Part shown: piece after piece, positions 1 to 10,975 of the stretch
Numbering within the stretch: position 1 is the stretch's first letter
How the letters are laid out: each line of letters opens with the position of its first letter
Origin: Cenococcum geophilum 1.58
Taxonomy: Eukaryota > Ascomycota > Dothideomycetes > Gloniales > Gloniaceae
Assembly (NCBI GenBank): GCA_001692895.1
Contig: KV748234.1
Location: 744,001-808,000, forward strand
Reading direction: 5' to 3'
DNA: 64,000 nt
The notes under the pieces: model-generated
The model's database searches: none
Told to the model about the DNA's origin: nothing
What the model saw: only the letters and a program-made list of their open reading frames with translations
Position numbers and translations under genes: made by a program

Positions 1-913
1 CTAAGATTCGCGCAATACTAAGAGAAATCCTTATATAAATTTATCGGAGAGCTATATCTAATACCTAAAAGTAAGACCTAATTTATTCCACAACGATAAA
101 TAATTAAGACTTCTTAAGCTTTAAATATCTTACCTATAGTAACTACTACCTCTTATAAGAGTATCTAGCTATTATATATCTATATAGTTGAAATATAGAT
201 AGTATAACCTCTTAATTTTAATAAGGGCGCGTACTAAGACATTTTATAGTATATAAATACTTCTATATATAAAAACAAGCCTCTTCTTCCTCCTCTCTTA
301 GAGCTTACATTACCTACGTCCTTAATATTAACTAGCTAGCCAATATTACCAGGGCGCAAATTGGTAAGGGAAGGCTTAGGGCTTAATTAGGGACTCCTAC
401 TAAGCGCCCACTCTTCGCTAGAGCTATACTCTATATTGCTAATAGCCTTAGCGCTAATTAGTAGGCTTAGAAGATCGCCTTTAGTAACTATAGCCTAGTT
501 TGGAAGGCCTTAGTGGGTTATAATATAAGTAATAAGTTAGTATACTAGGATACCTATATAGGATGTAATTGTTTTTGTTATAGGCTTAACTACTTCGCTA
601 GTAGTGGTTGTAATTTTATTCTAAGGCTTAGAACTTTATTACCCGAATACTATTTACTAATTTTAGGACTTTTCCTAACCTAATAGTAGGCATAGTAGTT
701 AATTGGGGTCAGTGTATTGTAAGTAGGCAACATTCGATTTTAATATGTGTAAGTGCCAAGACATTTCGCAGTGTGCAAATACTTATGCACGCGAGAATAC
801 CGATGTTTTGACAACGATAGTAGAAATCTGGGCCGGCTTGTGCACGATTTCTTAGCCAAATGCATTACCACGTCAAATTGGATTAAATTCTGGTGTTAAA
901 CACTTCTTAATTA
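1..913. other. Unclassified AT-rich, RIP-degraded DNA
   Basis: No gene is recognisable. The stretch is TpA-rich and broken by stops in all frames. Around 360-700 longer hydrophobic readings appear if TAG/TAA are taken as former Gln codons, so this may be the remnant of a transposon coding region. I cannot assign it to a family. Confidence 0.5.
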
Positions 914-1489
914 CCCGTGGCGTTTTGATTTTCGTAGATTTAACCAACACCACTTAGCTAGCTAAGTGGCTGCTAGCACGGTGCACGGCCCAGCAAAGAA
1001 CCTAGAAAATTTTAACTAGCAAATTGCTAACAAAACTAAAAATTATTCAAAAAATTTGAAAATTTAATAATAAACTATAGACTACAGAAATAGTATAATT
1101 AAACTTGCTAGAACTCTTTATTATTACTATCTTTTTATACCTACTTACTTTTTAAAGTATAGAAATTTACTATATTCTTATAAAATCTAAAACTACAAAA
1201 ACCTTAATTATCTCTCTACTAAAAAATAAAGAATTTATCCTTAAAGAGAGTTTAATATTTAAAAAGATAGTAGGTATAGAGAGACGAGACTCTTTATTAT
1301 TTCTACCGACTTAGATTATAATAATATATACTATATAGTTTATTATCTTAATTTTAAGGGAATTTTTGTTTTGTTAGCAATCGCTAGTTAAAATCGGCTG
1401 GGTTCCTTATTAGGGTATATACCGTGCTAGCGGCCACTTAGCTAGCTAAGTAGTGTTAGTTAAGTCTACGAAAATCAAAACGCCACAGG
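914..1489. mobile_element. Foldback MITE-like element, copy 1 (long TIRs, TA target site)
   Basis: The two ends are inverted copies of each other for well over 100 bp. The left end starts CCCGTGGCGTTTTGATTTTC and the right end finishes with its near-complement. Both sides are flanked by TA (912-913 and 1490-1491), as expected for the Tc1/mariner/pogo superfamily. A palindromic AGCTAGCT core lies in each arm and no coding capacity is seen. A second copy lies at 17313-18907. After removal of its insertion that copy is 574 bp, against 576 bp here, which confirms the boundaries. It is probably a non-autonomous element; the autonomous partner is not in the window. Confidence 0.85.
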
Positions 1490-1610
1490 TAGGTAGTAAG
1501 AAAACAGTAGAAAAACGGTAAAAATAAGAAATCCTAACGCCTATCCCTGTCCTTTTGCTTACTACTATCTATTTACTAGAAGTTTAGTAGGAGTAACCTC
1601 CTTCTAGAGG
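1490..1610 (-). pseudogene. Fragment of Tad-like LINE ORF1, split by the hAT insertion
   Basis: The reverse complement matches the 3' part of the LINE ORF1 at about 10797-10920. Both share an AAGGAGG..ACTCCTACTA block, then a GCAAAAGGACAGGGA block and a following GGATTTCTTA block. The fragment runs directly into the 8-bp target duplication of the hAT transposon at 1603-1610. It contains no useful open frame. The sequence on the other side of the hAT (4199 onward) aligns only weakly with the LINE. Confidence 0.6.
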
Positions 1611-2215
1611 TAGGGGTGTAAGCTTACACTTATACGTATATTCTAAAAGCTTATACCATGTAATGCACGGGCTATATACTTAGTAAACAGTGTAATAAAG
1701 AGTCTTTCGTTTGGATGACTCGCCTATAGTAAATTACTATAAGCAGAACATCTATTTGCAACGACGTTCATCGCACTCTTTCTTTAAGCGGTATACTCGT
1801 CTCTATTACAAGCCTTAGTATAGTGTTTTTAATCAAATCGTTTACCAAAATGCAGGCTCTATAGCTGATCTATACTAGAAGGAGGCTGCTACCTATAAAC
1901 TCCCTAGTAAAACCCACCTAAAGGTCGTCTGTATTTACTGCCAGAAGATATAGCACTTAAATAGTCGTTAGTATTAGGGCGCGAAGAGGCTTCGGGGAAG
2001 ATTTAAAGGAACGATATAAATTCTATCTAAATCTAAGGGTATATAGCTCTTAAAGAGAACAAGACGTTGCGTAAAGAAGAGAAAGGAATAACGAGAGAAT
2101 TATATAATTAAACAGTTAGGGGTCTTGGTGGTCAATATATACGCACAAGGGCACGCGGTCTTCGACGGACTTCGGTATTACGGCGCTGGGGGAAAACGGT
2201 AGATTGTGGCGGACA

Positions 2216-2282
2216 ATCGCAGACAGTTGCAGACAGTTGTAGATAGTTGCGAACAGTTATAAATAGTTGCAAACAGTTCCAG
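2216..2282. repeat. Decamer tandem array inside the hAT transposase
   Basis: About six to seven tandem units of a 10-bp motif close to GCAGACAGTT (variants GTAGATAGTT, GCGAACAGTT, ATAAATAGTT). Its position between the zinc finger and the catalytic region suggests either an expanded coding linker or a subterminal binding array for the transposase. The sequence alone does not decide. Confidence 0.7.
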
Positions 2283-2568
2283 GCAGTCATCTATCGAGTG
2301 TTTCACCGAGACATTTCTACTGTAACTGGGCTAGTCCCGTTACAGTTAGAAGGTTATCGCCTACCTAAAAAAGTGCCAAGAACTGCCTCGACGCCTATAT
2401 ACCGAATATTAACCACACTTATTAGAGGCTCTAAAAAGCGCTTTAAAGCCTAATTGCAAGCGACCGCGTGAGGGAACTTAGCATGATATTATTGAGACAG
2501 CAAAGGTAGCTATACTTAATAAGCTTCTTACTAAGTTCTTCTTTAGTGCTGGAATTGCTCTAAGCTTG

Positions 2569-2612
2569 GTAAGTAGCCTTTTAAATTTTTAATTGCTTAC
2601 TAATTAATCTAG
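2569..2612 (+). other. Putative intron of the hAT transposase
   Basis: GTAAGT donor at 2569, branch-like CTTACTAAT near 2596-2604 and CTAG acceptor ending at 2612. At 44 bp the interval is short but within the range of small fungal introns. It separates two stretches that both read as transposase-like protein. Confidence 0.55.
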
Positions 2613-4198
2613 GTTAAGAATAAGCTGTTCCTAAGGTTTCTTTACTGAATTCGACCTGCCTATAAACCTCCCTTACGCTACTAGCTAGCTAATTCTCTTC
2701 TCGACCAAATATATAAAAAGCTTAAGGCTAGAATAAAGGATCTAATTGCTTAATATCTAGGTGAGCTTACACTAGTATCTAATGGCTGGTTAAATTCTTG
2801 GGGTAAGAGTATTATCAACTACCTATTGATTGCTCGATCAGAGGCTATATTCCTAAAGTTAATTGTAATAGGAAAGGATCGCTATACCGGTCAATATATT
2901 GCAGACGGCTTAAACAAGACAATTAAGGATATTGGTCCTAAGAATATTGTCGCTATAACTACCAACAACGCCAGTAATATGAAGAAGTCTTAGAAGGGGG
3001 TACAAAAGGAGTACCCTGAGATTCTCTGTCTTGGCTGCGGCTCTTATATAACAAACCTTTTGGTTAAGGATATTATAAAGGTGCCAAAGCTTTATCAACA
3101 CTTTAAAGCCGTTAAAGACGTCAATTAATATTGGAAGAATTCAGCCGTATTGAACGGCTTACTCAAAGCTACTGCTAAGGAAATTAATTAGAAGTTCGTC
3201 GCTCTGCAACTGCCGGGCAAGACGAGGTGGCAAGGCAAATTATATACCGTTTAATTGAATATCAGCAATATTAAAGCAATGTAACGGGCTGTTCTTAATC
3301 AATAAGCTTGCCTAGGTGACAAGCCAGACGTAGATGCGAGGGGCAACTATAATAGGATTAGGACCATAATCCTTAATAAGCAATATTGGGCCAAGACAAA
3401 GGAATTAGAGTCTCTATTAACACCTTTTCTTTAAGTAACGATATCGCTTGAAACTAATAAGCTAAAGCTCTTACGCTTATACGCGTACTACACCTTCCTA
3501 CTTAATAAGACGGCTACTTTATTAAATACTCTACTTACTGCTTAGAGGCGTACCAACTTATTAGCTAGCGCTTTAAGAAACTCTATCACCCCCTTATGAC
3601 GATTGCTTACCTCTGCGATCCTGTTACCCGCAATAAGAGGCCCGTTAACGTCACCGACGAGCAAATAAGAGGTGCTGGAGGTTGGCTATTAGAGCACTAT
3701 AAAAACGATAAAAAGAAGACCGCTATAGTATACGCTGAGCTTCTTGAACTACGAGCTAAATTAGGTCCTTTTAGTAGGCCTCTTAATTGGGCAGCTGCAA
3801 AGAAGATAGACCTAGTTCTATAGTGGAAGAGTCTTTTTTATCCCATACTGAGCTTATTCAATTGGCGAAGAGGGCGCTTTTAGTCTCACCTACTATGGGC
3901 GATGTAGAAAGGAATTGGTCGGCCTTTAGCCATATTTATAGTAAGAATAGGAATTCTTTATTAAACGATCGAGTGAACAAGCTAGTATATATATACTGGA
4001 ATCTGCGAATACAAGAGAGGATTGGAGACGAAAGAAATACCTAATTTGATAAAGAAAAGGATAAGAACCTTATAGAGGCTCTTTTTGAGCCGGATATATA
4101 TAGATTCGGCGACGATAAGGAGGACGTTAAGGATTACGAAATATAGTATATTATATAATCTTACACTTATACGGTGTATTTACACCCCTATCTAGAGG

Positions 4199-4578
4199 TT
4201 CTGTTACTATTAGCCACCTTCTAGTAGCTATCTCTGTCCTACTTAGAAATAGAAAATATATTTCTCTTCCTTTCTTTATGCAACGTACCATAAGCCTAAG
4301 GATACTAAAATTATCTGGTATATTTGGATCGTATAGGTGCGTTAATAGGAGAGCAGCGTAGTAGCTGTTATCGTGAAGGGGTAATAATAGTGGTGGTTTT
4401 CGAGATCTCACCATCCTATGTAAAAACTTTTCACCACTGCCCTAACGCTTATAACTACTACTAGGTCCTATTACACGCTATATAACGTCTCTACATTGGC
4501 TCTAAGTCTAAACTTCAAAGACCTAGGTTCGTAGCCGTCACCATATATAGGTGCAGAGTTTGTTTTTAACGGCCTCTA
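4199..4578. repeat. Segment shared with the 17.7-kb retroposon-like insertion
   Basis: The reverse complement of about 4325-4578 matches 17727-17963, sharing the terminal word GGCCGT at 4573-4578 and GGTGACGGCTACGAACCT. Both copies end at exactly this terminus, so it is probably a real element end. Read forward, it contains GGTTCGTAGCC, which resembles a Pol III B box, but no convincing A box. The family is unknown. Confidence 0.65.
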
Positions 4579-5560
4579 CCTAATAATATATGGTAAGCTT
4601 ACTAGCAAATATAGATACCGAGTTATTAATAAGCGGTTGCTATTAAGTAAAACTCCTATATTACTAATATAGAAGCATAAAGTAGACCTTTTTTTAGGAC
4701 GGTTCTTTAGGTAAAAAGAGGCTCTAGCTATATAAGCTCTGCTATCTAGCTTAAAGACCAGGTGCTTTACTTATAATTAATGGTAACGATTATATTAACG
4801 GCTAATTAAAATTAAAAACCTTATTATTAACCCAAAAAGTTATAGTAGTAGAATATAACTACTAGCCGTAGAAGTTTCTACTTCCGCTAGTAATTATAAA
4901 CGCCAGCCGTTCTAGGTAGCTAGCTATATTTAAGCCTATATTAATTAGATAATTCTATAAGATATTACCTTCCGTTAAGCTATAAGTCCTTATACCCGCG
5001 TTCTACTAACCTTTAACCGTTCTTAGATTTAGGACTATCTTATAAAGGCGCCTATATTACTAAGCAATTAGATTAAAACTACATTTAAATAACAACGCGT
5101 TAATATTTAAGACCGCCTCCTTACCGCTTATTAAAATTAATCTTACCTACAATATCTAGAGAATATCACTACTTAGTATAGTAGTTAATTTTATTAACAA
5201 AGGTAGAAAGCTTTAATTAGTACTTTTAGGCCTTCTACAACTAGCAACGGCCCTAGCGTTAGTAATTTAAAAGTATTAATTTAATTATAAGCTTAGCTCC
5301 TTAATAGCCGATAACGAGCTCTATAACTACCTCTTATAAAGCCTCTTAGTGGCTAAAAAGGAACGGCTTCGGTACGTTAGCTATATTATTAACATTATTG
5401 TTAAGGCTTTAATATACGGTAAAGGCGTAGGCAAGCTTGAACGCTTAATAATTAGCGCGAGCGACTACGTTAAATTTAATCTTATATAATAGAGAGGCTC
5501 TATAGGCAAGGTTTATAATATTATTAAATATAATATTATTGTCTCTTGTTTAACGTCTGA
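4579..5560 (+). pseudogene. Degenerate coding segment of unknown family, related to 59190-59495
   Basis: With TAG/TAA read as Gln, the plus strand gives a long continuous protein-like reading (for example KEALAI, TRCF, then a Gln-rich stretch). It is about 70 percent similar by eye to 59190-59495, in two blocks (4698-4800 and 4900-4975). This implies a repeated, protein-coding transposon family. I see no catalytic motif that places it in a known transposase or polymerase class. Confidence 0.45.
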
Positions 5561-6531
5561 TGCGGTCCTTTACTAAGTCCATATAGACAGATACTAATAA
5601 GTTAGGTATAAAAAACCTCTAAGGGAGACATGAGAGGTAATACAGCGTATACCCCCCCCCTAGGTAATACCTGTACTACATTAACGGGAGGAAAAATACC
5701 ATTAGGTCGCTGCTCTGAGACTCCCGTACGGAAGTATCCTAATTGCCTATCTTACCCTATCTGCTATTCGTACTATACTTCCATATTGTTATAGATTACT
5801 ATTAGGTGTCGTTTACCTTGCCCCTAACTCCTTACTAACCTATATACGTGTATACGCCTGCCTACAGTCCTCCTGCTTACAGTATAAATCCAGTCCTATA
5901 TAACCTAACCTTCCACCCTAAAGGAACAGCGGGATAAACTAGGTGTTTTATCCTAGGGCCCTAACCTAGGTCCCCTACTGCATCTCCTAGCTAAAAGATG
6001 TGTAGAGAAAGACGAAAGAAATACCGTGCATATAGTAAATCCAGGCTATCGGATAGGGTGGCGTAAAGGTAGGTGGTTAAGAGGCTTATTACAGGCCTTC
6101 TGCCTACGAGGTGTATACGGTTTAGTTACGTATAGGTACCGTACGGTATATCGTGCTTATACCGCATAAGAAGAAGGGGGACGCCGTATGTAAACGCCGT
6201 GATTAGAGTGTACTAGACGTGTACGTAAAGACGTAGTAGTTGTGTTCATAAGTCTCTGCTAGGGCTCACCCTCCCAGCAAGAAAATTCTTCGCACCACCA
6301 CCACGTCGCAGCGCCGGCGCTGCGCAGCCGTATGCACGTCTCTGCGTTTGCTCTAGTAGTCTAATAACACAATCCTAACGGAACGCCAATAGCACTGCTA
6401 GGTCCCGGGCTCCACCGCGTGGAGGTGCAGAGGCCGATTTCATAGCAGGTAGCTATATAGTAGAGTTCGACGTCACTGCTTATCCAGGCCTCTACCCCAG
6501 TTTTTCAGCGGCGTCCCACCTTTGGGCATTA
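5561..6531. other. Unclassified region with C-run and GC palindrome
   Basis: No gene is recognisable. A run of nine C lies near 5649-5657. Around 6308-6323 there is a perfect palindrome GCAGCGCCGGCGCTGC, followed by GC-rich DNA up to the first arm of the inverted-repeat element. The stretch may include the true left terminal part of that element, but neither other copy retains this side for comparison. Confidence 0.5.
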
Positions 6532-7370
6532 TCCACCTTCTACAGTTAAGGCCTGGCCAAAAGCCTCCCCGCCTAAGTAACTCCTGTTTACTCCTTAAGT
6601 ATGTCTTACCGGCATACCGTCCTAGCAAACGGTTCCGTTTGTTAATGTACTGACACGCGTATCCGTTCTCTTAAGCTACGTAGTAGTCTCTCCGGCTAGG
6701 ACGTGATCCTGCCTACCTACTAGGTGCACTAAGGGTTAGAGCCTAGCTAAGGGGTAAAGTCCTTAGAGCTAGCAATAGCTACTACGCACTACGCCCTGTG
6801 GGAGGCCAGCAGTAGTATAGGGGCGCAACACCCTATATACTACTAGTTCCCGTTTCGCGTTGCCTATAAAAGTCTCCTTATAATAGGCCGACTGTGTCTT
6901 ACAGAATAGGTTATAGACTAGGTCCCGCTAGGCAACCTACTCTACCCTATTCTACTAACTAAGCTTATATCCCCCCTTCTATAAGCTAGCCTATATTTCT
7001 AACTGTCGAGTCCTTATTTAACTAGCCTATATTTCCTCTAAAGCCTCCCCCATATATGCATTAGGTTACGTGCACCACGCTTATTAAGACCCTCCTATAA
7101 GTCGCCTTTTAACGCCATAGGGCCGTCGAAGCTGGCCTATGTTTCCGCTGCCTAGAGCTTTACCTATGTTTCCACCTCGTTAAGCCATCTAGTTGCCGTC
7201 GCGTCGCTATCATCTAGGTCGCGCGCACTACGCCTATTAAGACCCTCTTTTAAGTCACCTAGGTGTACTGGATACTAGATAGGCCCTTATAAAGGGGCCT
7301 TAACGGGTTCTTTAGGCAGGGCCTTAATAAGTTCTTCGTGGTGGCCTTAGGGGCCTTAATAAGTTTCGTA
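6532..7370. repeat. Left inverted arm of GC-rich element copy 1
   Basis: It begins CCACCTTCTAC and ends AAGTTTCGTA, and pairs with the reverse complement of 7835-8625. Examples are the CGTATCCGTTCTCTTAAG and GGGTTAGAGC..AGCTAAGGGG blocks. Some small indels separate the arms, so they have diverged since they formed. Confidence 0.85.
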
Positions 7371-7834
7371 TAAGCCCGCGAAGCCCTACTGCACGCGTCC
7401 ACGTCGCCGCGGGTGGAAACATCATCAGGAAATCGTTCCTTTTGATGGCCAAGTGCAGAGGCGATGGTAGGGAGCCGTCGCAGCGCGTGCAGAGCGCTGT
7501 CGTCGCGGTTCTGTGGTGTTGAGCCTGCGACGCGTACGAAGCATCGCCCTCAACAGCACCGGGAGTCCTACTGCCCCCGCCTGGGGCTCCTGCTCTACCA
7601 TCTAGGGGGGCTATCAAGGGAAACTGGGATACGAAAACCACCCGATGTACGACTACCTGGCTCGTAGCCAGGCCCGAAACTGGCCTTATTCAGCCAGTCG
7701 ACGTGGACGCGACCTAGACGTACAACAGGACACCCTTGGGCTTGCACTAGCTCTGAGACCGCAAAGGAATACGGCGAGGGTGTAGGAAACCTCTGCTTAT
7801 AAGAACTTGTTAAGGTTAACGCGTCGCAGAATCG
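7371..7834 (-). other. GC-rich spacer of the inverted-repeat element, possible captured coding remnant
   Basis: This is the least RIP-altered DNA nearby and is conserved in all three copies (16146-16630 inverted; 26622-27090). On the minus strand a peptide like SPLHLAIKRND, followed after a frame change by GDVDA, faintly resembles an ankyrin repeat. The same minus-strand reading in the 16.5-kb copy gives SLLYLAIMRNE. The 105-codon open frame over this spacer may simply reflect GC richness. I would not call it a gene. Confidence 0.35.
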
Positions 7835-8625
7835 TACGAAACTTGTTAAGGCCCCTCTACGAGGGCCTATCTGGTATCCGACACCCAGGTGACTTAGAAG
7901 AGGGTCTTAATAGGCGTGGTGCGCGCGACCTGGACGACAGACGCGATAGCGACGCGACAGCGACGCGACAGCGACGCGACGGCGACCAGACGGCTTAACG
8001 AGGTGGAAACACGGGCAAAGCTCTAGGCAGTGGAAACACAGGCCAGCTTTAACGGCCCCATGGCGTTCGACTAGGTGACTCACAGGAGGGTCTTAATAGG
8101 TGTGGTATACGTAACCTAACGCGTATTATATAGGGGAGGCTCTAAGGAAACACAGGCCAGTCAGACGAAGACTTAACAGTTAGAGACACAGGCCAGCTTA
8201 TAAAAAGGGGGGACACAAGCTTAGTTAGTAGGAGAGGGGGGAGTAGGTCGCCTGGCACGGGACCCGTCTCTATGGCCCCCTCCTGTAAGACACGGTCGGC
8301 CTATTATAAGGAGACTCCTATAGGTAACGCGAAATGACTACCTAGAGTAGTCGCGGGGTGTAGTGCGTAGTAGCCACTGCTGGCTCTAGGGACCTTACCC
8401 CTTAGCTGGGCTCTAACCCCTAGTGCACCTAGTAAGTAGGCAGGATTACGTCCTGGCCGGAGAGACTACTATACGGCTTAAGAGAACGGATACGCGTGTT
8501 GGTATACCAATAGACGGGACTGCTTGCTAGGGCAGTACGCCAGTGAGGTACGCTTAAGGAGCAAACAGGAGTTACTCAGGCGGGAGAGGTTTTGGCTAGG
8601 CCTCGACCGTAGAAGGTACACCTAG
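7835..8625. repeat. Right inverted arm of GC-rich element copy 1
   Basis: It starts TACGAAACTTGTTAAGG, is complementary to the end of the left arm, and ends at GTAGAAGG. It includes the short GCGACGCGACA array at 7941-7985. Confidence 0.85.
7941..7985. repeat. 11-bp tandem repeat (GCGACGCGACA)n
   Basis: About four units of a GC-only style motif inside the right arm. The left arm and copy 3 carry shorter or mutated versions, so the array expanded in this copy. Confidence 0.75.
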
Positions 8626-9015
8626 CTACATTGCAGGATGCAGCCACGACGCCCTCGTAGGACTACGCCAGTAGGCGCGTAAGATGGGAGTTACAACCCC
8701 TGCAAATGGCAGCTTATACCCGCGCTAGCGGAAACAATAAAGAGAAGCGTAAAACTAGAGGCTATAGAAGGCTCCTAAGCCGTGCGAAAGCGTACTAACT
8801 CTAGGAGGAAACTCTTATATAGACCGCTGGGGGGCGGACTAGTACTTAGGCCAATCCCGTTATAAGATATCTAAAAGAACTAGTAAGAATCCCCGTGTTA
8901 GGTAGTAGCAGCCAACTGCTTATAGACTAGGACTAAAGTACTAGAAAACTGGGGTAAAGGCCTAGATAAGTAGGCATATTAAACTCTACTATATTACTAG
9001 CTAATATATAACTAC

Positions 9016-9403
9016 CTACCTTTACCACACATGCAACCTTACTAAAAGGTAGCGCCACACTCCAAAACTTACGCATACCTATCTTACCATCAAAAACAAT
9101 CGATTTTCTAACTTTCAAGACCTAATTCCTACTGCCTAGCGAGCTAGAGGTGGATTTATTTGTCGTNTTACCCCCTTTNCCNAANAGAAAANTTTCTTTA
9201 AGGGTGGCCCTAGCTTATAAGCGAGGNANGGACAGGAANACNAAANCTACTACCACTACNACTAATACNAAAACTANAAAATAGGGGCTAGTTTCTCTAC
9301 TACCTCTTAGCCTAATCTCCCCAGAAATCTTCTAGTAGGATTAGTAAGGAGAAAAGGGTATAAGGATAGTAAAAACTAGGAAAACCCCCTTATAAGACAC
9401 AAA
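9016..9403 (+). other. 5' flank of LINE ORF1, with ambiguous bases
   Basis: Contains isolated N calls between about 9167 and 9277, scattered through purine- or pyrimidine-rich DNA. No frame is supported. It probably includes the LINE 5' untranslated region, since ORF1 starts at 9404. The Ns suggest collapsed or poorly resolved repeat copies in the assembly. Confidence 0.4.
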
Positions 9404-10975
9404 ATGCCAAGGCCCGGTAGGCCTAAAAAGAAACCTCCTATAGAAATAAGTAATAATAAGTCTATATCTATATTTACTTTTTCTAGCCCTTCTCCTTCTC
9501 CTGGTCTATTTGGGACAGGAGAAAAAAGAGGACATCCTCAGTCTTCTACTAAAAAAGAAAACTAAAAACCTATAAAAAAGACAACCAAACTAAGGACTTT
9601 TACGGCTGGTATACCTAGTATATCTTTCTCCCCCCTTTCTCCAGAACAATACCTATAAAAGGCTCTAGATAGCCTAACTCAGGCCTATAAAGGGCTAGAA
9701 GAAGAAGAAGAAGAAGATAAAAAGGAACAAGTTAAACAGCTAGAGGACTATACACGTAGTATTCTAGTAGGAGAAAACCCCTTTATAAAAGGAAAAGAAG
9801 AGACAAAAGACGTCCTAAAAGGACTAGTTAAAGAAGTAAGAGCTCTCCGTAAGGAGGTAGCCCCTACTAAAGAAACCTACGCAGAGAGGCTAAAGAAGGA
9901 CCTCCCTACTTCGTCCTCTCTACCCTTCTTATTACTACCATTTCCTACCCCTTCTACTTCTACTAGAAGTAAGAAAAAGCAGCTATAAGAAAGAAAGCTA
10001 GTCCTAATTACAGACGAAAAGGACCAACCTTTAGATACCTTCTCTATACGAAACAAAGTCAATTAACTATTTGCATTAAAACTGCAAGTAGAAAAACCTG
10101 TTTTAGCATCCATAGCTAGAACTAAAGGAAAACAAAATATTCTCCTTACGACTACGGAAGAGTATAATGCGGATTTCCTAGTTAAATATAAGGAAATCTG
10201 GCATAACTGCTTTACCTTTTAAAGAGAACAAAAACTAGAACTATGGGTTCAAATTATAGCCCACGGGGTTCCTACCCTACCTTTTTTAGGAGAAGGAGGC
10301 TCTAAGCTTCTAAAAGAAGAAATTAAGACCTTTAATCCTATAAGGATATAAGGACTACCTAGATGGATCTTATCTAGTGTAAAAAGACACAATCTACAGA
10401 CTAGATTTGGCTCTATAGTTTTTACTATAGAGAACGAAGAAAAAAGACAAGAAATCCTTAAGCAAAAAGAGATATTAATTGCAGGTACAGCTACTAAGGT
10501 AGTAAAATACCTCGAAGTCTCTCCTACTACGCAGTATACGAGCTGCCAAAAATTTAGCTATCTAGGAGACAGGTGCTCTACTAGGGCCTATAGATACTAT
10601 ATAGCTGTATATTTATCTAAAGACTATTCCTGTTCTACCTGTATAATAACAGACAAGCCTTGCTAGTATACTACCCCTCTTTGCATTAATTATAAAGAAA
10701 AACACTTTGCTAATAGTAAAGACTGCGAAACTCTTAAAGCTGCTAAACTAGTACGTGAAGAAGACTATGGAAGAATAAAACAGATAGGATTCTAGAAGGA
10801 GGCAACTCCTACTAGGCTCTTAAAAAGATATTAGAGAGTAAAAGGATAGAAATAAATTGCAAAAGGACAGGGACAGGGGTTAGGATTTCTTATAGTTTTT
10901 CTTACCATTTTCTCATTCCCTAGTAGTTGTAGTATCTTAGTATTTTACTAGGAAACTATAAACTCCTAATTTAGG
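9404..10975 (+). pseudogene. Tad-like LINE ORF1 (Gag-like nucleic-acid-binding protein)
   Basis: ATG at 9404 opens a frame that continues to about 10975 if TAG/TAA are read as Gln. The N-terminus (MPRPGRPKKKP) looks like an AT-hook. A coiled-coil-like acidic/Lys stretch follows at about 9700-9880. A cysteine/histidine-rich zinc-knuckle region lies at about 10540-10735 (CQKF, RCSTRA, CSTC, NYKEKHFANSKDC). This order fits ORF1 of Tad/Jockey-type LINEs, which binds the element RNA. The copy stops before any endonuclease or reverse transcriptase; the recombinase element at 11101 follows, so it is truncated. A related fragment lies at 1490-1610. Confidence 0.75.

Larger units (their letters stand above)
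1690..4158 (+). pseudogene. hAT transposase pseudogene
   Basis: This would encode the cut-and-paste transposase of the surrounding element. A BED-like zinc finger motif (CIYCQK followed by HLNSR) reads at about 1929-1965. A central block at about 2780-3070 resembles the hAT catalytic region. It has the order SNGW, then NNASNMKK, then LGCGS in mixed frames. The C-terminal dimerisation block (ERNWSAF, SKNRNSL, NKLVYIYWNLR) lies at 3908-4010. Reading through RIP stops, the frame ends at TAA 4156-4158. A frame change near 3790-3825 is the only clear indel. The start is uncertain because the N-terminus is eroded. All Gln-type stops agree with RIP, and no function remains. Confidence 0.85.
1611..4190 (+). 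mobile_element. Complete hAT transposon, RIP-inactivated
   Basis: Both termini carry the inverted repeat TAGGGGTGTAA (11 bp, perfect). They are flanked by the identical 8-bp direct repeat TCTAGAGG at 1603-1610 and 4191-4198, and an 8-bp duplication is the hAT hallmark. Inside each end a CTTACACTTATACG block recurs in direct orientation. The element is 2580 bp and encodes a degraded transposase with a BED-type zinc finger and the C-terminal dimerisation region. Both ends are intact, so it was a full autonomous copy when it inserted. Confidence 0.93.
6532..9015. mobile_element. GC-rich long inverted-repeat element, copy 1
   Basis: Two inverted arms of about 0.8 kb (6532-7370 and 7835-8625) enclose a 464-bp GC-rich spacer. 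Beyond the right arm, 8626-9015 also matches copy 3 (28165-28575), so the element extends past the arm. Copies lie at 16146-16630 (spacer only, inverted) and 26622-28575. The arms hold internal repeats: GAAACACAGGCCAGC-type words and a GAGGGTCTTAATAGGYGTGG block that occurs twice per arm. No transposase is visible. It could be a large foldback element or a non-autonomous DNA transposon; the family is not recognised. Confidence 0.75.

Noticed and set aside
2910..3101. 63-codon minus-strand open frame
   Set aside because: Antisense to the catalytic region of the hAT transposase.
7324..7641. Longest open frame in the window (105 codons, minus strand) as a gene
   Set aside because: It covers the GC-rich spacer of a repeated element. 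Openness follows from low stop density in GC-rich DNA. Only a faint ankyrin-like resemblance is seen.
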